From: Tillandsia leiboldiana
Lineage: Eukaryota > Streptophyta > Magnoliopsida > Poales > Bromeliaceae
DNA length: 64,000 nt
Direction of reading: 5' to 3'
Assembly (NCBI GenBank): GCA_029204045.2
Contig: JAQNDB010000120.1
Location: 1 to 64,000 of the forward strand
Within the stretch, counting starts at the first letter, position 1; the number at the start of each line of letters is the position of its first letter. Below are positions 31,701 to 40,170 of the stretch, one piece after another. Under the pieces are notes generated by a model. The model made no database searches. It was not told the origin of the DNA and saw nothing but the letters and a program-made list of their open reading frames with translations. Position numbers and translations under genes: made by a program.

Positions 31701-33712
31701 GGAAAAATTTCACCTTTGCGCACCCAAACCTTTTTGGAATGCGTCGGTAATGGTCGTGAAGTTATATGCCTAGGTGAAAGCATCTTGTTAAAACGATTGC
31801 TGCTCCTTGATGTGGTCGTCTTGCGCGGTAAACTACCAGGGTTCTTTTCTTTCAATTGATTTGGAATTGATTTCCGAGGAATCACCTTTGTGGTAGTCAT
31901 TGCAAGAGATGTTTGAGGTGAGCATTTGACTCCCGTCTTGCAATATCTTCTTATGTGCCCTGAAACACCATAACGAAAACATACCTTAGATCTTGACGAT
32001 CCCAAAGAGGATGAAGTAGGTTTGTTGTCGTTGTTTGTCTTGAATTCCGGTGTCGAAGGAGGAGATACCGACTGAGGCACAAAAACTGTCCCACTCGAAC
32101 TTGGACTGTTTCCAGTTTGAGTGTATCCGAGGCCGAACCGATTTGATTGACCAAGACCAAGAAGTCTATCCAACTTACTCCTTCCTGAAGAGAATCGCTG
32201 TAAGTCATCCTTGAGTTGGAAAATGGTCTTTGTCATTTCCAGGTTATCCTGTCGAGCCTCGTTGTAGAGCTTTGAGAAGTGATTCGCTTTATCCACCAGA
32301 TTTGTATGTTCCTTCTCAAGTTGCTCATTGGACTCTTGAAGGGAAACATTTGCTTTTATCAGGTTTTCCCTTTCCACTTCAAGAGCGTTTGAGAGAGAAG
32401 TTGCCCTTTTTGCTTCTTCTTCGAGATCATGCAATCTCCCTCTCAAACTCTTGTTTTGCTTAGCCACTTTCTTTGAATCCCTCAAAAGTCTGTGGTAGGC
32501 TAGAGCAAAATCTTCACCTTCCGAATCATCCGATTCGTTGTCCGTTGCAATCTTTTCAACAGTGGAGTTGGACAACGACTCGGATGTACTTGCCATAAAG
32601 CACATGAAGGGTGAAGATATGGACGCGTGGAATGCCGTGGAGCTCTTTTCTTCATCACTTGAAGACGACTCATTTGACGTTGAGTTGTCATCCCAAGTGA
32701 CGACTTGCATCGCCTTCTTCTTTGCCGGATACTTGTTGGGACACTCCGTTGCAATGCGGCCGTAGCCTCGACATTTGAAGCATTGTAGTTGTCCCTCTGA
32801 ACTTTTCTTATCCTTTGAGAAGTTCTCTTGCTTTCTTGACATGTAACTTGAAGTACCCTTGCCTTTGTTCGACTTTCCGAAGGATGGAGATTTACTTGAA
32901 TTACCCCTTCGAAAGTTGCGGCGAAACTTCCTTGTCAAGAGAGCGAGCTGCTTCTCAAATTCCTCCAAAGAAAGGTTCTCGTCATCGTCTGAGGAGGATG
33001 TATCCGCGTCTTCTTCCTTAGTTGTTTTCAACGCATAACCTGAAGACTTAGAAGTGGATGCCTTTCCAGTAGAATTGTTAGTAGTAAACGTCATTTCATA
33101 TGTTTGTAATGAACCAACTAATTCTTCTACACGTATTTCGTCCGGGTGTTTAATAGTTTCAATGGCTGTAACCTTTGGGCGAAATCGTTCAGGAAGAGTT
33201 CTTAAGATCTTTCTTACAATCTTAAATTCTGGAATCTTCTCTCCCAGGTTAGCACATGAGTTTACGATGTCTTGCAATCGTGTATAGTAGTCCGTGAAAG
33301 ATTCATTTTCTGCCATCAAGATAGAGTCAAACTTGCTCGTAAGCATTTGCAGTTTCTGAATCTTCACGAGGTTAGTTCCCTCATGTGTAACCTGAAGAAC
33401 ATCCCAGATTTCTTTCGCAGTCTCACATGCTGAGACGCGAGAGAACTCAGTTTGAGATAAGGCATTAAAGATAGCATTAATTCCCTTGCCATTGTAAGAA
33501 GATAAATCTAACTCTTTCTTGGTCCATTTCGACCTAGGTTTTAAGGTGTGAACATCACCAATAAATTCAGTTGGATTAGACCATCCTAATTCAATTGATT
33601 GCCACACCCGTTCGTCGATGGAAATTAAAAGGGCTTTCATCCGCACTTTCCAGTACGCATAATTTGTTCCATCGAAGAACGGGGGTCGGTTGATGTTTCC
33701 ACCTTCAACCAT
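28727..33712 (-). CDS. CopS1 gag-pol polyprotein (near-intact; C terminus frameshifted)
   Basis: A single frame of 1,661 codons from ATG 33712, 20 bases after the primer site. Order: gag N terminus and UBN2-type core (1-230); first knuckle (311-324); coiled coil (about 395-510); second knuckle (578-591); protease WYLDSGCSRHMTG with Asp690; the GAG-pre-integrase HHCC region; integrase with D880 (LLHMDLMGP), VRSDRGGEF and the glutamate in NGVVERKNR; RT with YVDD at 1391-1394; RNase H with SDADWAG, STAEAE and CDNTSAI. Two ligands are lost: His to Arg in knuckle one (CFKCRGYGRIATEC) and the second Cys to Tyr in knuckle two (CFRYGVSGHIRRYC). A one-base deletion near 28765 replaces the last ~55 residues; the original end is still readable to a stop at 28595. 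Enzyme motifs look intact, but packaging may be impaired. Confidence 0.95.
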   Translation of the reverse strand: MVEGGNINRPPFFDGTNYAYWKVRMKALLISIDERVWQSIELGWSNPTEFIGDVHTLKPRSKWTKKELDLSSYNGKGINAIFNALSQTEFSRVSACETAKEIWDVLQVTHEGTNLVKIQKLQMLTSKFDSILMAENESFTDYYTRLQDIVNSCANLGEKIPEFKIVRKILRTLPERFRPKVTAIETIKHPDEIRVEELVGSLQTYEMTFTTNNSTGKASTSKSSGYALKTTKEEDADTSSSDDDENLSLEEFEKQLALLTRKFRRNFRRGNSSKSPSFGKSNKGKGTSSYMSRKQENFSKDKKSSEGQLQCFKCRGYGRIATECPNKYPAKKKAMQVVTWDDNSTSNESSSSDEEKSSTAFHASISSPFMCFMASTSESLSNSTVEKIATDNESDDSEGEDFALAYHRLLRDSKKVAKQNKSLRGRLHDLEEEAKRATSLSNALEVERENLIKANVSLQESNEQLEKEHTNLVDKANHFSKLYNEARQDNLEMTKTIFQLKDDLQRFSSGRSKLDRLLGLGQSNRFGLGYTQTGNSPSSSGTVFVPQSVSPPSTPEFKTNNDNKPTSSSLGSSRSKVCFRYGVSGHIRRYCKTGVKCSPQTSLAMTTTKVIPRKSIPNQLKEKNPGSLPRKTTTSRSSNRFNKMLSPRHITSRPLPTHSKKVWVRKGEIFPCLVTNVSLHAYDSSSWYLDSGCSRHMTGDKNSFQNLEKISGGLVVFGDGRSSKIVGKGTVAIPDGPILKNVLFVDGLKTNLISISQLCDNGFSVNFSSVECVVTDKDHVFFLKGVRSENNCYVVPNKISEKCNIVSLNNETLWHERLGHINFKELVKISNKDVVKGVPKLLFKQNIVCGGCQKGKQSRTAHKNLNHVGTKRPLELLHMDLMGPTRQPSLGGKWYIFLLVDDFSRFSWVAFLKEKADTFDSFHEICLRIRIEKNEKIIRVRSDRGGEFINSKFIDFCTSNGIKHEFSAPYTPQQNGVVERKNRVVQEMARVMLHSRNLPLLFWVEAVNTAVYVINRVFLRPGTLNTPYELWCGRKPNIKYFRIFGSRCYILRDHENLGKFDSRSDEGIFLGYSTNSTAYRVFNLESKTIVESINVKVDEAFHFASEKSTLDISLDNDSPAVASSHNNTFNINDASNGSSSLSNVQESSHISPSTPFQQTLQISKDHPESNIIGDPQEGVRTRRQLVCGFACYVSLIEPKNIDEALQDDYWIKAMQEELHQFERNKVWELTKPPKQHNVIGTKWIFKNKKNEDGTIIRNKARLVAQGYSQVEGIDFDETFAPVARLESIRILFAIACHFKIKLFQMDVKSAFLNGFLNEEVYVAQPKGFVDHKQPNHVFRLKKALYGLKQAPRAWYERLTKHLLEKGYTRGGADRTLFVKHYQSNFIVAQIYVDDIVFGATRDNDASKFAETMESEFEMSMIGELTYFLGLQIKQNDEGIHLSQSKYAMELVKKFDLENLKDFPTPMGTSHKGLGSESQSENVDEKLYRSMIGSLLYLTASRPDISFGIGICARYQSAPKEVHLKAVKRIIRYIKGSINFGIWYPMGTSLDIVGYSDADWAGSVDDRKSTSGACFYLGHCLVAWHSKKQNCIALSTAEAEHISAGSCSTQLIWMKSVLSDFRISASSVIILCDNTSAINISKNPVLHSRTKILNLDIIFLES

Positions 33713-33731
33713 TGTTTACAACCCTATTCCC

Positions 33732-33743
33732 TCTCTGATACCA
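33732..33743 (-). promoter_or_regulatory. CopS1 primer-binding site
   Basis: The minus strand reads TGGTATCAGAGA, one terminal mismatch from the initiator-Met complement, two bases from the LTR end at 33746. Confidence 0.9.
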
Positions 33744-34047
33744 CTTGTTGGGTTATATGTAATAAGGATCTAAATAGGGGAAAAAACAACTAGAGGGGGG
33801 TGAATAGGTGTAAACGTATAAACACTCAAAAATCGTTGCGATAAAAACCCAATGCGGAAATAAAAAATAACTCGCAAGATTTTTACGTGGAAAACTCCAT
33901 CACCGGAGTAAAAAACCACGGGACCGATAACACGGCAGAAATCCACTAGAATTAAAACACGTACAAGGTGATTTATCGTACACACTTACGACTCAACCTT
34001 TTCCATACGCTCCTAGAGGATTTTCTCCGCTCGCTCCGCGACGCTTC

Positions 34048-34222
34048 TCGAATCCACGATCTGCGCCCAACGCCGAATCCACGGCGTCCAACGTCGAATC
34101 CACGACGTCCGACCGAGTCCACGGTCTTCACCCAAAAGCACCCTTCGAATCCACGAACGTGCCGCTCCGAATCCACGAGAGCGGTTGAACCTTGAATCCA
34201 CAAGGACACGCGAATCCACGCG
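34048..34222 (-). ncRNA. Leader hairpin array, CopS1 5' LTR
   Basis: Eight units with loop AATCCA on the plus strand (TGGATT in sense). Plus-strand arms: TCG/CGA (34048); ACGCCG/CGGCGT (34070-34087); ACGTCG/CGACGT (34091-34108); GACCG/CGGTC (34111-34126, loop AGTCCA); TTCG/CGAA inside an outer GCAC/GTGC (34138-34162); CG/CG inside CCGCTC/GAGCGG with a bulged A (34162-34184); CCTTG/CAAGG (34190-34205); CGCG/CGCG (34209-34222). It lies between the TATA box and the primer site, so in the genomic RNA leader. A role in packaging, dimerisation or translation is inference. Confidence 0.72.
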
Positions 34223-34572
34223 CCGATTTTTGGGATAAATCGTTGTTTTTGGTGGTGATGATCCGCCGAATACTTAGATCAAAGATAGATCGGAAATACC
34301 ATCTAAGTATTCATTAGTTTGATTCAACTCAAGACGTGAGTATGAAAACCTAGAATCAAACTAATCAATATAGATGAAGAAACATAGAGTATTCTCTAAT
34401 GATTTCCTTTCTTCTCTATATGTGGATCTAGAGCCGTATAAAATAATATATGAATATGACGGCTATTTTCCCTAACCCTAGAAAGGAGTCATAGGGTCTA
34501 TTTATAGGTTAGAAACCCTAGGAAGGAGATAAGAATCAAAAACCTACCATTTCTGGAAATTTTACGGACGGC

Positions 34573-34855
34573 GATCCGGATCGGATTAGCTGTGATCCGG
34601 ATCGTCGTAACGAGTCAGGTAGTTCCAGAAAAACGAAGGTTCGGGATCCGGATGGAAGTGCTTGATCCGGATCGTTCATACAGTTCACCAAACATCAACG
34701 TTCGGGATCCGGATTGCGAAGCCTGATCCGGATCGTTCAAGGAAAATGGTAAACTCAGTGTTCGGGATCCGGATCAAGAGAGGCTACGATCCGGATTGAA
34801 CTGGTGTATGAACGAACCACCTTCGGGATCCGGATCGAACAACCTGATCCGGATC
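34573..34855 (-). promoter_or_regulatory. U3 array of GATCCGGATC palindromes, CopS1 5' LTR
   Basis: About ten palindromes over 283 bp upstream of the TATA box at 34498-34507; it matches 13982-14264. Confidence 0.7.
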
Positions 34856-35274
34856 CTGAGCATGTCCCAAGTCCAATTTTTGATTTTTATGCAATGAAAG
34901 TGTAGTGATCCGGCCTTTCGGGGTATTTTTGACTTACGTGTAGTCATTTAAGCCTTTAAGTGAAATAAAATTATTCAATTCTTAAAAGTTGGCCATTGTG
35001 GGGTGCTAGTATTTTTCTACGATAGAGCGCGGAAAAAGAAAGCCGACGGTGCGATCTGATCTGAAATCCGATATCGGGATCCCCCGGAACGGGATTCAAA
35101 GTGATACGGTGATTAGTCGTGCATCGGAATCCGTGCTAAATATCTTGCACCCGTTAGAGATAAGGTGGGTTATCTCGTAGGGGATAATTAATTAGTTAAT
35201 TAATTATCCCAGACGGAAAATTAATAATTCTCTTACGTACGAATTAAAGAGAAATTAATTAAAGGTAAAGTACG

Positions 35275-35284
35275 ACTATATAAG
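35275..35284 (+). promoter_or_regulatory. TATA box in SoloR1
   Basis: CTATATAAGG follows a purine/AT-rich U3 and precedes a stretch rich in AACCCTAA and GAAAAG. The same site is kept in SoloR2 at 40870-40879. Confidence 0.6.
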
Positions 35285-36015
35285 GGATCCCGATTATCGG
35301 AAAGAAAAGAAAAGAAGGAAATAAAAACCCTAATCGGTGAGAAGAGAAAAAGAAAAGAAAAGACGGAACCCTAACCGGAGGAGAAAAGAGGAAAAGAAGG
35401 AGGAAGCGGAGGAACCCGATCGCACTGATTCACGTGCCGGAGATCGGAGAACGAGACGCCATCGTCTACGGGGAGCGGATCCGGGTTTCCAACGCCGAAA
35501 GGAAACAAGATCGGTTCTTTAATTCCGATAGATTGAGGTTAGTGGTCGTTAATCTTTTTGTAGAATTAATCGGGGGTTTTCCATGTTCTCGTAAGGTCGT
35601 ATTAATTAGTACATCGATCGCGGATTTTCGTCGGGTTTTGATTCATGTTTTATCCTCGTTCTTGATCGAGGGTGATCGATGGTTTTTATCGAGTTTAATC
35701 GATGATTTTTAGTCGGTTTCTTTTTATCGGACTTGGTCGAAAATTCGATCGGGGTTCCGATTTATGTTTTGGTTGTTCGTGGATCAACGGTTTAGCCGTT
35801 AGATTTACCGCGGATTTATTCGGAGATTTTTGGGGATGTTTCGTTGGAACATAGTGGGTTAACGGGAGGCCGCCGCCGCCGTTGTTAAACGGAAGGCCGC
35901 CGCCGTCGTTACCATGGTCGCGGGGTCTTCGCCGGAGTCGCACGGGAGCGAAAACGGAGAAGAAATCGCGAAACGGAAGCGAAAACGGCGAAGAAAACCG
36001 CGAAATTAGGGTTTA

Positions 36016-36310
36016 CTGTGCTTGTCCGTACAGCACGGTCCACGGGTCCAGGCGTGCACCCGGTGTATGCCCGCAGCGTCGGAGGCACCAGACCCGGTGC
36101 ACGGTTTCGTGCACCGGCCCGGCCCAAGGCGCGCGGTGCACGCCTCATGCGTGCACCCGGTGCACGCGCTTACGGCCGAAGGGCAAGGACCCGGTGCACG
36201 CTCGGGTCGTGCACCGGCCCGGCCCGAGATGCGCGGTGCACGCCTCCTGCGTGCACCCGGCGCATGCCGCCGCCGCCTGACGCCGTGAACCCGGTTCACG
36301 GTTGCCCCCG
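36016..36310 (+). repeat. GC-rich GTGCAC palindrome block in SoloR1
   Basis: Imperfect repeats of GTGCACCGGCCCGGCCC and CGTGCACCCGGTGCACGC. SoloR2 carries a diverged version at 41440-41720. Confidence 0.7.
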
Positions 36311-38231
36311 TGCACCAACCGACAGCCCGAAGTTCATTTGCTCCGTTTTTGCCCGTTTTTCCACCGTTTTGAGCGCCGTTTTCGCCGTTGGGATCGTTAT
36401 TTCCGTGGCTTTCTTGGCATGGCCACTTGGGACCTTCTTGGTCACTGTTTTATTTTGTTGGGTGCCGATTTCGCCGACGCTCCGCGCCTCGACGAAATTG
36501 TCGGGGGCGCGCCGTCGGGTCTCTTCTCTCATCATTTCCGCCGTCGGGGCCTTCCTGGTTTTAACCATTGACGTCCCGAGTGGGCTACCGGTTGAGGATT
36601 GAGTTTTGTTGAATTTCCGTTAGCGGTTTTGGGTTCCGACGGAGTTCGCGACGAAATAGTCGCGGTCCGGTTGTTGTTAACCTTCGATGTTGCCGGTTTG
36701 AGCTAAGTGTGCGGTGTTACTTGACGGTTTTGATTTGTTGGACTTTTCCGTCGAAAAGAGTAAATTGGGTCTTGTGTTTTCGGATGTTAGTACACGTTTT
36801 TGACTATAGTTATCCGTGCGGACTTTCTTTAGGTCCAGACGCGCAGCGGGGGTGCGCGAAGGATTCAGGTGTTCCGATCTTTCTTCAAATAGGTGGGTAC
36901 GGTTGCGATAAGTGCAACAAGTGCAGTAAGTGCATCTATCGTCATTAAAGTGCTCTTAATTTATCTAACAAAGTAGATTGACAGTTTAACCTTTCGCATA
37001 ATTGTGTTTTTATCTAACAATTGAAGGTGCTCATGACACGCCGATCTCGGCAAATCTGTTTTCGGATGCTGCACGTACACAGGCGGATTGGCCTCCGCAT
37101 GGGTGTACTTTTCCGGAAGAGTGGTCTCTTATGACCCGTGTTCCTCACAAAAGTGTGGGTGCCGTGAGGACCTCTTCGTGCCCGCTGAAAATAGCACACC
37201 AGCACCGCGAAGAGGTTAAAAGCATCAAAGTAGGTGTTTGCGCACGAGGGGAGACTTTAGTCTCTCCGACAAATATTCTGGGGTTGGTGCCCAATTTAAT
37301 TGATAATTTTGGGGTTGGTGCCCAATTTAATTGATAAATCTGGGGTTGGGGCCGAGCTTAATATGTGCAGGGTTTTAGCGAAATGGTTCCGGTGTATTCG
37401 GTTCGCTCCTTATTTCCTTATTGATATTAGACATCTACTTTGTTTGTCACTGACATTACCCACTCCGTGACAGGTGTTACGAGGTGCGTTAGCCGGGAGG
37501 GCGGTGAGACTGCGTCGCGAGAACCGTAGTCAGAACACTTGGTTTTTATTATCTCATTTCTCTTACGCTTAATTTAGTTAATTTGCTTGTGGGTCGTAAT
37601 ATTCGTGGACATGTATTACTTAGCGCTGTGGATGAGGTGTACTTTTATATTTCGGTTCTTTTGGTGATGTTTTCTTATGCGGCACGTTTTCATGATAAAC
37701 CAAATGACTTCGAAAAGGTTTTCTCAAAACGAAGTGCCGTGTGGGCACGGGTTTTGCAACCGCTGGCTTTATCCTTTCTAAACACTGATGCCGCTTTAAT
37801 ATTCCGCATGATGATGTATGTCTATTGTATGGTTGATGGTTGGTGTTTGATGTATGTTGTTGTAAATGAGACGCCGTGCATATGCAAAGGAGACTCTGTC
37901 CGCGGGCAGGGAGAATTTGTGTATGTGGCGGTCTGGCATGCACCGGGGATGAGGTTTAAAATACCTTGTTAAGGAAGAAAAAAAAAGATACACGCAATTT
38001 TCCGCTTTGATAGACTCAAAAACCCCCGGGGGCGTGACAGAAAGATTTTTCCAAGTGTTTCTACACTACAAGAAGTATTCGGATCACACAAAATCTTTAG
38101 TTAAACATACCTGATCCTTTTGAATTCTTCTTTCTTGAGATTGAGTTAAATGATCCAACTTTCTTCACCTTCAATCTTCAAGACTTGAAACTTTCACGAA
38201 ACTACGCCAACTCAAATTCCGTAACATATCT

Positions 38232-39138
38232 TATTTGACTATTTAGTCGAGTATGAATTCGAGATCAATCCTTGGTTGAATACTTTATATCTTAAATTAA
38301 TTGATAGCCAATTGAGGGGGAGTCAAAGAAAAGTAAAATGCTCAAAAGATGTGGAAAGAGTTACATCCCAATGAGGAGTGTGAAAACTACCATCACATGG
38401 AGGAAAGAGCTACCACCTCGGTCGTCCGAGTACTGTGTGCAGCTACCACATGTATACCAAGCATGGTTTTATAATTTTTGATTAAATAAAATGCATGATT
38501 GAAATACTTGACTCCGTCAAATTTCAAGGTTGGTATAAGGTGGGATTTTTAATGAAAGATGCTCAAAGAGCCACTCTCTTCAACAGATTGACTAGATACA
38601 TTATATAATTTATTTGGGATTTCAAACATCTATTGATCTTGGTACTTCATTTTCTTTACCATATTAATAATTTGATAAACGCCTTACTCATAAGATCATG
38701 ATGGATGTGTTTGAACTTGATCAACTTTAAAGGTTTTAATTTCTGTAAATTTTCATGTCATTATTTGAATGTTATTGATAGATTTAACATAATTTATTTC
38801 TCTTGACATGAAACGATGACTTTTGTTTAAAGTTGATGTGCTAAAATGCTTACATACTTTTTCTGGATTTTATGAAATTTTTCTAAATTATTCTGAAGAA
38901 AAAGTTGGAGCCGATTCGGATCGAACAAGTTGATCCGGATCCCGAACGCAGGTATTTCCTGCGGGTAGCCGATCCGGATTGAAATCTCGATCCGATCCGG
39001 ATCACGGCTAGGGTTTTATTAGAACAAGAGGGCTTTTGATTTCTTTTATTGCAATCTTTTGTTCTTAAGACTCCAGAGCTTCTCTCTCTAGAATTCATCA
39101 TTCTTGGAGCCTTCCAAACTCAAGTTCTTCGATTCCAA
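38232..39138 (+). other. CopS2 post-pol noncoding region and candidate ORF3 promoter
   Basis: It continues 13152. The shared post-pol module lies at about 38341-38580. An array of GATCCGGATC and one-off copies (38912-39003) is followed by a degraded TATA-like TTTTATTAG (39013-39021). This is the homologue of 27489-27658 in CopS1, with fewer perfect palindromes. Confidence 0.7.
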
Positions 39139-39522
39139 GTAAGTTTTATTGATCAAAATCTCGGTTTTTCACTGTTTTTCCTTGTTTGCTCAAAACGTGA
39201 GTAAAATTCATGGAACTTTTTCGTTTGTGAATAGTTTTTGGTCAAACTTCTTTTGAAATAAGAACTCTGGGTAGATTAGTTTTGATTATATGCTAGGTAT
39301 TCTATTGATTAACGAATTTTTGGGATTCGCTTCCTGAAAATTTAGTTTTAGAGCATATAATAGGAATTTTTGAAAATCATGCAATTGATCTATTTTTAAA
39401 ATTTTTTTTGCAAAACTAATTTGATTCTTAGTCTCTCTACATGATTATGATTGTTTGGGTACAATTTTTCAAAATTTTGAAAATTAATAATTTTTCATGT
39501 GTTCTTGAGTTGGTATTCACAG
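39139..39522 (+). other. Predicted 5'-UTR intron of CopS2 ORF3, 384 bp
   Basis: Donor CCAA/GTAAGT at 39139 and acceptor GTATTCACAG/G ending at 39522, 30 bases before the ORF3 start codon. Same length and position as the CopS1 intron. Confidence 0.6.
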
Positions 39523-39552
39523 GATTTCAAACTTCTTAAAGCACGTGCAGCA

Positions 39553-40170
39553 ATGGTGATCACCAGGATTAATTTTCTACTTGCTGCCATGGTTCATGTT
39601 AAAGATACTGCCAAGCCTAAGAAGGCTAAGAGAACGAAGAAAACTCGGAGTGATTCCGAGACAGAATCTGAGACGGACTCAATTGACTGGGATAACCTCG
39701 AGGTCGAGGAAAATGTTCCCATTGTCTCCAAAGGGAAAGCAACTGCTGAAGCTTCAACGACAAAGCCTCCGCCTACTGCTGCAGAAAAAGGAAAAGCCCC
39801 TATGGATCCAAGTCCAATTGGAACAAAAAGAAAAACCGGTGCAAGAAAAAGAGGCAGTGCTCGAGGCATTTCGATTGGTGAACCACTTGCTAGCCAGCCT
39901 CCTCAACAAGACTTCATCAGCTCCGCAAGGATCAAAGATTTTGAGAAGAGGGAATGCATTGGCGAAAGACATGTCAATGTCAAACCAATGAAGGAACGAT
40001 CTACATTCTTTGGGACTTTGTTTGACCAGGCCGGTCTTGCTACCATATGCGACTTCTCTGAGACTACTGGGTATTGTCCTCACTCAGTACGAATGTTTTA
40101 TCAGAATGCTTCAAGTCTAGTGGATCAGGACCAGGGACGTCGAGAATTTCAAACATTGGTCAAGAATATC
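39553..40170 (+). pseudogene. CopS2 ORF3, N-terminal part (interrupted by CopG2)
   Basis: The start is taken at ATG 39553, which aligns with the CopS1 ORF3 start; an upstream in-frame ATG at 39499 lies inside the predicted intron. 206 codons: a hydrophobic N terminus, a Lys-rich then acidic stretch, SKGKATAE and TAAEKGKAPM, a basic segment, then the beginning of a folded domain (STFFGTLFDQAGLATICDFS, then PHSVRMFYQNAS). At 40170 CopG2 begins, with ATATC (40166-40170) as target-site copy. The frame resumes exactly at 61954. The domain resembles the 'putative plant transposon protein' family (PF20167-like) from memory; a profile search would settle this. Confidence 0.82.

Larger units (their letters stand above)
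34901..38039 (+). mobile_element. SoloR1, solo gypsy-type LTR, 3,139 bp
   Basis: TGTAGTGATCCGG to CCCCCGGGGGCGTGACA, flanked by GAAAG at 34896-34900 and 38040-38044. There is no primer site, gene or second LTR, so it is the product of LTR-LTR recombination. TATA-like CTATATAAGG is at 35275-35284. A GC-rich segment at 36016-36310 is full of GGTGCACC-type palindromes. A roughly 33-bp tandem duplication lies near 37278-37345. Open frames inside are not credible genes. Confidence 0.93.
13153..38226 (-). mobile_element. CopS1, nearly complete autonomous SIRE/Maximus-type copia element
   Basis: LTRs of about 1,339 bp at 13153-14491 (3') and 33746-38226 (5', split by SoloR1) enclose gag-pol (28595-33712) and ORF3 (split by LARD-D). 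Target-site copies TATCT flank it at 13148-13152 and 38227-38231. I counted about nine differences between the LTRs (near 0.7%), so the insertion is fairly recent. Without its two passengers it is about 11 kb. Confidence 0.95.
33746..38226 (-). repeat. CopS1 5' LTR, split by SoloR1
   Basis: The LTR occupies 33746-34900 and 38045-38226, about 1,337 bp once SoloR1 and one GAAAG copy are removed. TATA box CTATAAATAG is at 34498-34507. SoloR1 separates the first ~180 bp of U3 from the palindrome array. Confidence 0.95.

Noticed and set aside
35337..35522. Lys/Glu/Arg-rich 61-codon frame after the SoloR1 TATA box
   Set aside because: Low-complexity purine-rich leader sequence; the equivalent in SoloR2 is not open in the same way.
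37583..37972. 129-codon frame in SoloR1
   Set aside because: Not kept in SoloR2, which has changes and frame shifts at the same place.
39499..39552. Upstream ATG for CopS2 ORF3
   Set aside because: It lies within the predicted intron and is not shared with CopS1, whereas MVIT... at 39553 is.
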